A stretch of DNA of 64,000 bases. Origin: Peromyscus leucopus. Taxonomy: Eukaryota > Chordata > Mammalia > Rodentia > Cricetidae. The DNA lies in NCBI RefSeq assembly GCF_004664715.2, contig NC_051069.1, positions 3,694,001 to 3,758,000 on the forward strand, given 5' to 3'. Position numbers and translations under genes: made by a program. Positions 55,750 through 64,000 of this stretch are shown here, piece by piece. The notes under the pieces were generated by a model, which saw only the letters and a list, made by a program, of their open reading frames with translations, made no database searches and was not told the DNA's origin. Within the stretch, counting starts at the first letter, position 1; each line of letters begins with the position of its first letter.

Positions 55750-56109
55750 AGCCCTATTTTGAGGCCAAGGAAAGAACAAAGCCACTGCTGCTCTGTGATG
55801 ACGTTTGTTAGCAGCAGCCTGGGTAAAGAATGGCTATGAGCAAATATTTGCTTGAGTGTAGAACCTGCTGAAAGACTCTGGAGTTCCTCTCCAGGGTCAA
55901 AGTCACAGGGGTAGTGAGAGCAACCGGGGGTCTGCAGGATGTGGGAGGCACCACGCACCCCGTTCTCATTTCTGAAAACCCACTTTGCCTTCATCTGTCC
56001 TTTTGAGTGAGTGTTCACATTTGTGTGCAGGTCCATGTGCAAAAGACAACCTCACACCATACGTGTTGGTTTTTTTTTTTTTTTCTCCCTTTTTTCCCTT
56101 GTTGGTTCT
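55749..56109. other. unique sequence with a T15 run
   Basis: T tract near 56069-56084; otherwise nothing recognised. Confidence 0.4.
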
Positions 56110-56222
56110 TTTGAAACAGTTTCTCAGGATCTCCCTACATAGTCAAGGCTAGCTTCAAATTTATAATGCCCCTGTCTCTGCTTTCTGAATATTGGCATTA
56201 TTGTCATGCACCATCATACTTA
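56110..56222 (-). repeat. old B1-like fragment
   Basis: 'gaaacagtttctcaggatct', 'agtcaaggctagcttcaaat' and 'ctgtctctgctttctgaata' follow the B1 order with heavy decay. Confidence 0.65.
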
Positions 56223-56224
56223 AA

Positions 56225-56440
56225 TGGCAGATTACTTCTAGAACTTTCTATGGTGATGTAAATTCTTTTTCTGACCTGTGCAATACAGGAGTCTCTAGCC
56301 CCTACGCAGCTTCATAAAAGTGAAGTTAGTATGGCTGAAGAACCATACTTTAAATTGTACAGGCTTTTGTTTACTTTGAACTTAAAAACAAACAGGCTTA
56401 CATGGCTTGTGGCTCCTATGAGTAACAGAGAGGCTACCTC
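56225..56440 (+). mobile_element. ancient hAT-type DNA transposon fragment
   Basis: 'tagaactttctatggtgatg', 'ctgacctgtgcaatacagga', 'gctgaagaaccatactttaa' and 'acatggcttgtggctcctat' recall the mammalian 'gtccaatatggtagccactagccacatgtggct' element in order. The exact family is not assigned. Confidence 0.6.
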
Positions 56441-56554
56441 TGGCTCTAAGAATCAATGAAAGAGGCAGGGGTACAGGGTAGGAGTCTCTCTTACACCATG
56501 GAAAACACAAGTCTCTCTGTCAGTTATTAATTCAGGGGTCAAGCCCGAGACAGT

Positions 56555-56660
56555 AAGCTACCTCAAACCTCAGTTTCTTCTTCTGACAAATGGAGGTGAT
56601 ACAGGCTTCCTCTCAAATATACTGTGACCATTAAGTACGATAAAGCTCACAGCACATTAT
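56555..56660 (+). repeat. MIR
   Basis: 'aaacctcagtttcttcttct', 'gacaaatggaggtgatacag' and 'ataaagctcacagcaca' follow MIR. Confidence 0.75.
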
Positions 56661-57859
56661 CTACTCCATACCGAGGGTTCCAGATGTGAAGGCTATTAGA
56701 AAAGGCCATTGCATGATCCCTGGAAGGGCTGTTTGTTGCTCTGAGTAACCCAGTATTTTGCTCACCAACATATTTACATCTAAAATAGAATGGAAGGGTG
56801 CTAGGTTTTTCCATCCACTGGGTGGAGACCAGAGAGGGAGGAGAAGGAATGGAGGACAGGCAGTTTTGCCTAGTTGACAATTTTCTCAAGGCTGTCCCTG
56901 AAGATGTCCTTTGATTGACTGGGTGAAATTACACAAGATCTAGGCAGATATTCAGATTCTCCTAGAAGCATCAACACTGTCTTAACCCTTTCAGTCTCAC
57001 AGAGGAGATCTAACTGGCCAGGGAGCACACCAAAGGCACCACCATTTGACTCACAGTTCTCTAGAAGCAAAGGACAAGTCCTCAATGTCCTACACCACAG
57101 CAAAAATAGCCCAAGACGTCAGGGCGGCACATTCTGTACTACTTGAATTTTATTTTTGAGTTAGAAAAATGAATACAGCATTGTTGTGGACGCTAGCCCT
57201 CAACCCCCTTTGTCCCCAAATGTGCCCATGTGTAATACTTTGCATCAGACCTACCTTAAGAAACAGCTTCCTGGCCAACCGCACACTCATCCTTAGAACC
57301 ACCGTGAGAACGCTAAACACCCACAATGGGGACTCTATATACCACATACAATTAAGTCAGAGAGGCTGAGGGAGGGACCCTGGGCAGGCTTTCATAGAGC
57401 CAGTCAGGGGGATTGGGAACCGTAGTGCAGTATCAGAAGCAAGGGCTTGGAGGGAGAGCGTTGCATAGAAACTCAGGCATTCCTTGCAGGTGAGCCAGGA
57501 CCCATCTCCTCCGCCCAAGGGCTGATAAAATCCTGCTGAGGCTTCACTTAACACTGAGCTGCTTATTGCAAAGAGAAGGTTTCTCAACCAGCCTCCTCTT
57601 TAATACAAATCTAATTTGGGCTAGTCCTACATTGTTAGTGTTGACAGGAAAATTCCCCCAGTTCGAACTGGCGACAAGAGAGGGCACTGCTTAAAACCAA
57701 GCCTTGAAGAATTAGAAAACTGGCTTCCCAAATCCCTCCACAGAGAAGCTGCTGCCGTGACTTCTGCACACTGCCACCTGGTGGGGTCTGGTCTCAACTT
57801 CAAGGCTGAGGCCTCTTCCTTGCGCTCTAGTCCCCTCCCCCAATGGCATGTCATTTAGG
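56661..57859. other. unique sequence, no gene seen
   Basis: About 1.2 kb with no recognised repeat; frames on both strands are short and overlapping. Confidence 0.45.
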
Positions 57860-58130
57860 AAAATGTCATGTTTTTTCAGTCCAATTTACTGGTGCCGTCC
57901 CCATTGATCAGGCCTCCTTCTCCTCCTTCCTCCCATCTTAATGTAATTATTGCCTTCACATGGCAAAGCCATTTTATGTAATAGCTTTGTTTGTTACTAT
58001 GGTTACAAGTTTTGTGGCACTTTGAAATATAAATCTGTCATCAGTCAGGAAGCAGCTTTGTATTCATTGAGGTGCGGTCTCAGGCACGTCAGGGAGCTGA
58101 GTCTCGCTTCTGAGGAAAGTAGCCTTTCTT
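57860..58130. promoter_or_regulatory. candidate conserved non-coding element
   Basis: SINE-free, with 'cttaatgtaattattgcc', 'attttatgtaatagctttgt', a SOX-like CTTTGTT at 57985-57991, and 'tgttactatggttacaag' just after it. Inference only. Confidence 0.33.
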
Positions 58131-58634
58131 GGCTTGATCAACCTGGAAGTTCCTCCAAGCCTGACTTAACACTGATGGAAAGTTCCTGGGCCCCTCCACT
58201 GTATCCCCCTAGACTAATCCCACCTGAATGAGGCACCCCGAGACACTCTGTCTGGGAGAAAGTAGATGTCAGCTGTGGTTCAGGGTCAAAAGCCCTTGCA
58301 TTGCATGATGGGAGTTCTTCTTGGTCAAGGGAGTGTTGGCTGTCAGATTACCCCGCTGCTGGCCAGGGTTCAGCATCCCCTCCCTGCTTGTCTGTCTCTG
58401 GGTGTAATTCTTCCCTCTCACGCAGCCGAAGCCTCACTTATTTCCAGAGGAAAACAGTCCTATAACCTCTTCGGAAGATGGCGAAAGTTCAGCCCTGGAT
58501 TTCACCTGCCATCCTCGAGCGGCAAAGCGTGACGGTGTCTGTGATTTAACAGGGTTTTCTACCCAGCTGAGTCAGACCCAGCCCTTGGTACAGAGATTGC
58601 ACTGCCTCCTGGCTTGTTTATGCAGCATGTGTCC
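58131..58634. other. unique sequence
   Basis: An 88-codon frame at 58266-58532 includes CpG-bearing sequence ('tcctcgagcggcaaagcg') and may be a continuation of a conserved stretch. I do not call a gene. Confidence 0.4.
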
Positions 58635-58790
58635 ATGTAGACACCTCAGCTAATCCTGCCAACTCCGGGAGGGGGGTTGGGGGGGGATATGTTCCCAACC
58701 CCTAGCATTATTCCCATTTCACAGATACGAAAACTGAGGCTCAGAGGGACTGAACATTTTCTTGGGGTCACACAAACCAGCGTATTTTGG
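58635..58790 (-). repeat. MIR
   Basis: 'attattcccatttcacagat', 'acgaaaactgaggctcagag' and 'ggggtcacacaaaccagcg' follow reversed MIR. A G-rich patch at 58667-58687 interrupts it. Confidence 0.85.
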
Positions 58791-59009
58791 GGGTTTGTTG
58801 CTTGTGGGCTCTGAGTAGTTAACATTCTCAGGAGCTCTAGCTGAGAACTTAATAGAACCACACTTTGCAGGTTCAAATGGCAAAGATGGAAAGAGCAGAA
58901 AACGAGACCAATATCTGGTTCCTCACCAAGGCCTTCCAACTTAAGCCATCCTCTTGAGGCTCTCGGAGAAAGCTGTGGGTCTGGTAGCCCACTGGTGAAT
59001 TTCCAGTGC

Positions 59010-59310
59010 CTACTGATTAGCAAGCTGCTCCATTCCAGTTTATTATCATAAAGCCCGTACGTATTTATTTACATGACACACAGGGCAGGGTAATCTGCGC
59101 TTGTATAATTTCATGGTAATTAAAACTGGAATTGCATGTGGAAATCTGGCATCCCATCCCGAGTCCTGGCCCCTTAGAATTAGCCACCGGCAACACGGGT
59201 TCCGTGGCCATTTAAGAAAAAGTTATTATGTAAGGGACTTGGTTTTGCATTCCTGGTGGATTGAAAGGCAGGATCCCCGGTGATATCAGGAATCTTTCTT
59301 ACTTTTTTAT
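59010..59310. promoter_or_regulatory. candidate conserved non-coding element
   Basis: SINE-free, with a forkhead-like 'gtatttatttac' at 59061-59072, TAATTA at 59117-59122, 'tagaattagccaccgg', 'gtggccatttaag' and retained CpGs ('cccgtacg', 'ccaccggcaacacgg'). No coding frame. Of the candidates here it is among the most enhancer-like. Inference only. Confidence 0.36.
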
Positions 59311-59580
59311 TTTCCTGGCAGGTGAGGATGTTGCTGTGCAGGTTTGTCCTGTCCTGATGCCCTGGTGGCAGGGAGGGGACCTGAAAGAGATGTGTGAGCT
59401 TCAGCAGAGGACACAGGCCCAGGGGTATACCAGGCGGGCCTCGGTGCAGTGATGGATGTGTTTTATGTAAGCCGTTTGGATCTCATGTACTGGAATTTGG
59501 GATAGAAGGTTTCTGGATGGAGGCAGAGGTGTTACCCAAGCAATCAAAAGATATTTGTCTTAACCCTGATGATGCGGAAG
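59311..59580. other. unique sequence
   Basis: Nothing recognised. Confidence 0.4.
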
Positions 59581-59584
59581 GGTG

Positions 59585-59670
59585 CCTGAGGTTGACATCT
59601 GGCCTCTACATCTAAGCTAACCTCTGGCTTCTGGACAGATGTGAATAAACTTCACACATACCTGCAACTT
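59585..59670 (+). repeat. B4/RSINE1-type 3' fragment
   Basis: 'cctgaggttgacatctggcc' matches the family stretch just before the CA-rich tail. Confidence 0.55.
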
Positions 59671-59984
59671 ACACGCACAATACTGGTACTCACAGGGCTG
59701 CTGCATAGAAATCACCCCCTTCCCTGAGCCCCACATAGGGCAAGCATTCAATTTAAGGTCGTCCACTATTGAAACAATTTTAAAACTTCATGCAAAGTGC
59801 CGGATCTGCACACAACTAAAGAGAACAGCAGAGCAAACACTCAAGGACACAGCTCCCAGCCTTGATCATCATCAAATGCCTGCTGATTTTGCCTGAACTA
59901 TCCTGCCTCCTATCTCTCAAAAAATAAATATATCCTTTAAAGATACAGACATCTATCCATTTATATATAACTTCACATCGCTAA
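59671..59984. other. unique sequence
   Basis: Nothing recognised. Confidence 0.4.
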
Positions 59985-60475
59985 GAAACAACTATGTAAA
60001 AACATAATAAAAAAAATCAGTGGTTGCTAGGAGTCTGCAGAGAGGGAGGGGTGAGCAGGTGGAGCGCCGGGGACTTTTCGGGTGGTGACACCGCTCTGTA
60101 TCCTGTAAACAGGAGACACACGCCAGAGGATGTTGATCTAAAACCCTGAATGTACACCACCAAGTGTGGACATGAATGTGAGCTGGGGCCTTGGGGTGAC
60201 CATGATGTCTCGGGGTAGGTTTGTTGAGTGTGAAAAGAGACAGTCTTCCTCGGGCACAGAAGACAAGAGTAGGGGAGGCTGTGAGTGTGAGAAGAGGAGG
60301 GGGGGCTGTGAGTGTGAGGAGAGTAGGGGAGGCTGTGAGTGTGAGGAGAGTAGGGGGGGCTGTCAGTGTGAGGAGAGTAGGGGAGGCTGTCAGTGTGAGG
60401 GGGACGGGGGTGGGAAATCTCTAACTGCCGCTCAGTTTTGCTACGTACCTAAGACTGCTCTAAAAACAAAGTCTA
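59985..60475 (+). mobile_element. ancient L1 3' end with tandem expansion
   Basis: 'aaatcagtggttgctaggag', 'gggtgagcaggtggagcgcc', 'gaatgtacaccaccaagtgt', 'gggtgaccatgatgtctcgg', then after the array 'gtgggaaatctctaactgcc', 'gctcagttttgctacgtacc' and 'taagactgctctaaaaacaa'. This follows the 3' end of old mammalian L1 elements, closing with the polyadenylation-side words. Confidence 0.78.
60277..60411. repeat. 27-bp minisatellite, five copies
   Basis: Unit 'ggctgtgagtgtgaggagag' plus 'tagggga'. Units start at 60277, 60304, 60331, 60358 and 60385, a perfect 27-base spacing; the last is partly degenerate. It lies inside the G-rich part of the L1 3' end and translates as a Cys-Glu-rich 9-residue repeat, which is not a protein gene. 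Confidence 0.96.
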
Positions 60476-60619
60476 AAACACACAATCACAACACCATTAC
60501 CATCACACACTGCCTCGACTTACCATGTTTCCACGCTTACTCACAAAAGCCCTTTAACGCAGGACACGTGCAAGGTCTCTGGGGTCCACCTTTGTTCCAT
60601 TCATTTTTGCTTTGTTTTT

Positions 60620-60830
60620 GTCTTCTGAGACAGGGTCTCATGTAGCTCGGGCGGACTGCAGAACTCCCTGTGTGGCTGAGGATGACTTTGAACTCCTGAC
60701 ACTCCTGTCTCTGTCTCTGAGAGCTGGGATTACATGCAGACCACCAAACCCACCCACCTGTGACATGCATGTTGGAGATCATGCTTCCATGCCATGCACT
60801 TTACTTCCTGAGCCACTCCCTCGGCGGCCA
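60620..60830 (-). repeat. B4 (ID-B1 fusion) SINE
   Basis: 'ctgagacagggtctcatgta', 'gaggatgactttgaactcct', 'agagctgggattacatgcag' and 'cctgagccactccctcggcg'. Confidence 0.82.
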
Positions 60831-61494
60831 GACAGAAGAAATTTTAATGAGTATTCCCACAAAGGCTGACAAAATGGGGCATCTGGTCTCAACACTTTGC
60901 AAGAAATGCATGTCTTAAGATTTTCAGATACTATGGTACAAGGTCGAAGGCAAGACTCACTGTCTTTTCCCTCTGCCCCAATACATGTTTTCATCTAGAA
61001 CACAGATGCCGCCCTCTGAGGTCTAAAGAAAGACAGAATCCCACACCAAGGCAGCATTTTCCTTTGCACAGATTCCTTCAAAAGCTGACTTCAGAACTCC
61101 TGAGCTACATCCAAAGTCCTTCCCTAGCATGGGAGTAGGTGGCAGAGATGACCTATGGGAGACATTTGTGAATAAAGGTGGATAGAGATATGGGTCTGTC
61201 CCAACTCCTGAAAGAAGAGCCCACAGTTCTAACATGTATTTATTTACTACTCTGTCCTGTTGAGCAATCTACTAATTTGCATCTCAGGATCAATTACTAC
61301 CCAAAGAGTGGTGCCTTGGAGAATGGAGTAAGGAAATTTTGCATTGCCGGTTGCCTCATGGCCTCTGTGTCTACCCTGGCTCCACTCGAGATCACAATGG
61401 CAACACCTTATCCGGAACAACCAGCATGGACCCTCCCTTCGAACTCACCCGACAACATGCCATGTGTTAGATGCAGTTCAACTGAGTTGCTCTG
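60831..61494. other. unique sequence, no gene seen
   Basis: Nothing recognised; a 128-codon frame at 61178-61564 has no domain. Confidence 0.4.
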
Positions 61495-61545
61495 GAGGCA
61501 GGGTGTGCGGGGTGGGGGGGCTGGGGGGGTGGGTCAGCAGGCTTC
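61495..61545. other. G-rich patch with quadruplex potential
   Basis: G runs of four to seven ('gcggggtggggggg', 'ctgggggggtggg') within 45 bases on the plus strand. Confidence 0.75.
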
Positions 61546-62020
61546 TCCTGGTCCCTTCGCCTAGCTGACCCTGTTGTGAGCAGAGCTGTGACAAAGGACC
61601 ATCAGAACTTGATGGTCACAGGGCAGCACAGGAAGAGGAAAGCTCAGGCAAGGTCAGCCCACTGAAACTGCCCAAGTGCCGGAAGCTCATCTTGGTACTT
61701 TCTCCCTTCTTTTGCAAAGAGTCCCATGCCCCTGTGTGATTGCTGAACCTGTTAGCTCATGACTTTTCTGGGGCTTAAGGTTTGAACTGATACAGGTTCT
61801 GGACGGATGGAAGGGAGGGCTTGAGTTTCATTTCTTCAGCCTTCTTACTGGAGATGAAGCTCACACTAGGATGAGCATCCTTTTACTTTGAAAGAACTTT
61901 CTTACTAGGCCACTGTTACCAGTACCATTACATGTTCATACAATAAAAAAGGAAATGTGGGCTATAACAAAGAAAAAATAAAGTCGTCACTACAGCCATG
62001 TTAAATTATCAAGACTTTAA
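61546..62020. other. unique sequence
   Basis: Nothing recognised. Confidence 0.4.
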
Positions 62021-62194
62021 GACTGGCAAGATGGCTCAGTGGTTAAAAGTGTATACTAACTACTCTTGAGGAAGACCTGAGTTTGGTTCTCAGTGTCCAT
62101 GTTAGGGGGCTCACAACCACCTGCAACTCCAGCTCTGGTAGGTCCAAGATCTGGTAGAACTTGGATGCCACTGGCCTCCAAAAGTACCCTCATT

Positions 62195-62251
<57 letters not shown>

Positions 62252-62270
62252 AAAGTAAGTCTTAAATAAA
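62021..62270 (+). repeat. B3 SINE with GT tail
   Basis: 'gactggcaagatggctcagt', 'gaagacctgagtttggttct', 'caaccacctgcaactccagc' and a (GT)25 at 62197-62247 in the tail, then an A-rich end. Confidence 0.9.
62197..62247. repeat. (GT)25 microsatellite
   Basis: Uninterrupted GT units. Confidence 0.97.
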
Positions 62271-62293
62271 TTATAAAGGTTTCTAGATATTCT

Positions 62294-62341
62294 TTTTGAG
62301 ATTGGGTCTTGCTGTGTGGTCCAGTCTGGTCTTGTGTTCAT
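62294..62341 (-). repeat. truncated B1
   Basis: 'ttttgagattgggtcttgct', 'gtgtggtccagtctggtctt' match the first part of reversed B1; the rest is missing. Confidence 0.6.
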
Positions 62342-63474
62342 AATATACAAACATTACTAAATATATTTGATGTCTCTAACCACATGTCTACCCATTGGAT
62401 TTAATGGGATTCCATTCTGTTTCTAATGGAATATACTTCTATGTTGTTCTAGTGCAACAGAAATTATGCATCATTCTATTCTATCTTAGTGGAGTAGAAT
62501 ATATACACTTTACCATACTTTCAATTTACTGGAGTGGGAAGTTTCTTATTTAAGAGAATTCTCAGTGATAAAAACTTAAAATAATGCAAAGAATATCTTT
62601 TTGAATACAACAGAGAGCTACGGCAGGGTCCTCCTCTGGCATCGGGGCCTCATGCACTACAAACTTTCCTCCACTGGCCATTGACAGACTATGACTTGCA
62701 CAAGCAGGGGCCTACAAAAGGCAGCCCTGGGAGGAGAGTGGATCATGATGTCAGAAAACCTGCTGTCAGATCCCAACTCAAATTTCTATTAGACTTTGTT
62801 CAAGACAGTCAGCTCTTCGATCTTCAGACTCTGCATGAATTAGCAGGAATGGATCGTCACTGACATTAAGACGGAGGCTCTCACCCACAGGTAGCCCAAG
62901 GAAGCTGGCAGGTGAGGTGGTAACACACTCTTAACTATGGCCATAGAGAGGCGAGGGGTGACATTCAGATAGATGACATTTGGCAAGAGCAAACAGGTAA
63001 TCTAACAATGGAACATGAGCCCCTATCCCACCCAGGCAAGGGTATCAGAGTTTCAGCTGTGATTCCAGAAGTTTCTCTTCTAAGTGTCAGAACATCTAAC
63101 TATCAGGCACACCACCTTCACAGAGTCTGTATCCTCTAAAGATTCAACTTTCAACTTCCAGGTGAATATTTCCAGTGTTCCCTCCCTTAAATCGAAAGAA
63201 GACGGGCTACAGGGCAGTACCCAGCCTCGACTGGTCAAGTTACACGTGGTCAGGGGCCACAGAGCGTGGCTCTGTCTCCCTACACCTTCCCATGCCATGG
63301 TCTTGATGACACAGCATCCATCATAGAGACTTTAGTGCCCACTGGGCTGGCTGTCCTTAGAGTAGGGTCAGGGCCATTCTGAGATCCAGATGGAGCTCTG
63401 TCCCAGTGCTCTACATTTAGGGGAAGTACTTTCCACCCAGTGTGGAAGTGCTCTGCTCTCTGGCCAGCTGAGCA
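62342..63474. other. AT-rich then unique sequence, no gene seen
   Basis: 62345-62600 is AT-rich with an inverted repeat (attccatt 62409-62416, aatggaat 62425-62432). No gene seen in the rest. Confidence 0.45.
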
Positions 63475-63545
63475 GAGCACTTTGCCCCTCTGGACCTCAG
63501 TTTCTCCACTAGGAATATAAGCAGATCAGATCTGGTGACTGTCAG
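63475..63545 (+). repeat. MIR core fragment
   Basis: 'ctggacctcagtttctccac' then 'aggaatataagcagatcaga'. Confidence 0.7.
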
Positions 63546-63611
63546 AATCCACTCTTGTTCCTGTTCAGTTTTGTGTTTAGCACCCAACTCTATGGCTATA
63601 ATAATCCAGGT

Positions 63612-63639
63612 CCTTTTTTTTTTTAAAAAAAAAAAAAAA
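63612..63639. repeat. T/A homopolymer junction
   Basis: A T run passes directly into an A run of about 15. Confidence 0.9.
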
Positions 63640-63883
63640 GATTAATATATATTTATATGTGCATGAGTGAGTGAGTGCACGCGTGTGTCTGCCTATGTGA
63701 TTTTATGTACATCATGTTCCTATTTGGTGTCTTTGGACACAAAAGGGCATTGGATCCCCTAGATCTAGTTACAGATGGCTAGGAATTGAACTTAGGGTCC
63801 TGACATGGATGCTAGGAATTGAACTTAGGGTCCTCTACCGGAGCAGTCAGTGCTTCTAACTGCTGAGCCATCTTTCCAGCCCC
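63640..63883 (-). repeat. B3-class SINE with internal duplication
   Basis: TG-rich tail, 'gggcattggatcccctagat', 'gctaggaattgaacttaggg', and the head 'gagccatctttccagcccc'. The 24-base word 'gctaggaattgaacttaggg' plus 'tcct' occurs twice, at 63778-63801 and 63811-63834. Confidence 0.9.
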
Positions 63884-64000
63884 AAACACTGGTTCTTCAT
63901 AGTATCTGTTGAGTAAGCAAATGGTAAAGACGGGTGGAAGCTCCATTTGCCCGGAATGGAAAGTCCAGAAGGTAATTTATAATTTTCTTGAACTCTTGAG

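Noticed and set aside
55446..55811. 121-codon frame with a poly-Lys tail
   Set aside because: The Lys run is the A45 tract, and an opposed frame of similar length exists over the same interval.
60166..60645. Cys/Glu-rich repeat protein (159 codons)
   Set aside because: The 9-residue repeat is a by-product of a 27-bp minisatellite in an L1 3' end, and the frame continues into a B4 SINE.

Overview
This window is non-coding mammalian nuclear DNA from a rodent, most likely a cricetid (hamster, vole or deer-mouse group). The rodent call rests on many B1, B2/B3, B4/RSINE1-type and ID SINEs, long CA/GT microsatellites, and older mammalian repeats (MIR, Tigger/MER2, MER5-like, L1M, MaLR). The cricetid call rests on two recent B1 copies carrying the variant 'agctttgcgcctttcctgg' instead of the mouse form, and on a composite repeat at 45719-46243 that I associate with cricetid genomes. 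Both are judged from memory of the families, not from a search.

I found no protein-coding gene that I can defend. The longer open frames are explained by microsatellites translating as Cys-Val, His-Thr or Arg-Glu runs, by SINE/LTR copies, by tandem repeats whose unit length is a multiple of three, or by chance. One stretch (28202-28305) has exon-like borders and is given as a weak candidate only. There is no operon, rRNA gene, functional tRNA gene, CRISPR array or intact virus. The window could be intergenic or lie inside a large intron.

Layout: 1-10 kb is mostly unique sequence with B4 SINEs, MIR fragments, a fossil Tigger/MER2 DNA transposon (4360-4700), a MaLR-type LTR (7340-7720) and an inverted copy of a MaLR-like rodent repeat (8200-8615). 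10-17 kb carries a recent B1 with a target-site duplication (10224-10385), several B3 copies and an old L1 split by later insertions (15780-17015). 17-31 kb is mainly unique sequence with scattered MIR, MER5, ID, B3 and B4 copies. 31-45 kb is the richest in repeats: an older B1 beside a recent one with a 15-bp duplication (31453-31812), long alternating purine-pyrimidine tracts, a roughly 490-bp degenerate TG/TATG tract (37740-38235) and an eight-copy 48/46-bp minisatellite (44233-44609). 45-64 kb holds the composite repeat, more B4/B3 copies, an A45 tract, and an ancient L1 3' end with an internal five-copy 27-bp tandem array (60277-60411).

Between the repeats are several SINE-poor, AT-rich stretches with homeodomain, forkhead, SOX or TCF-like words (12290-12545, 13870-14200, 34412-34720, 35795-36440, 48220-48440, 48660-49175, 52620-52950, 57860-58130, 59010-59310). 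They look like conserved non-coding (enhancer-type) DNA, but only a cross-species alignment could show that. I saw no new multi-gene system; the most distinctive items are the two minisatellites, the composite repeat, and the cluster of possible conserved elements at 48-49 kb and 57-59 kb.
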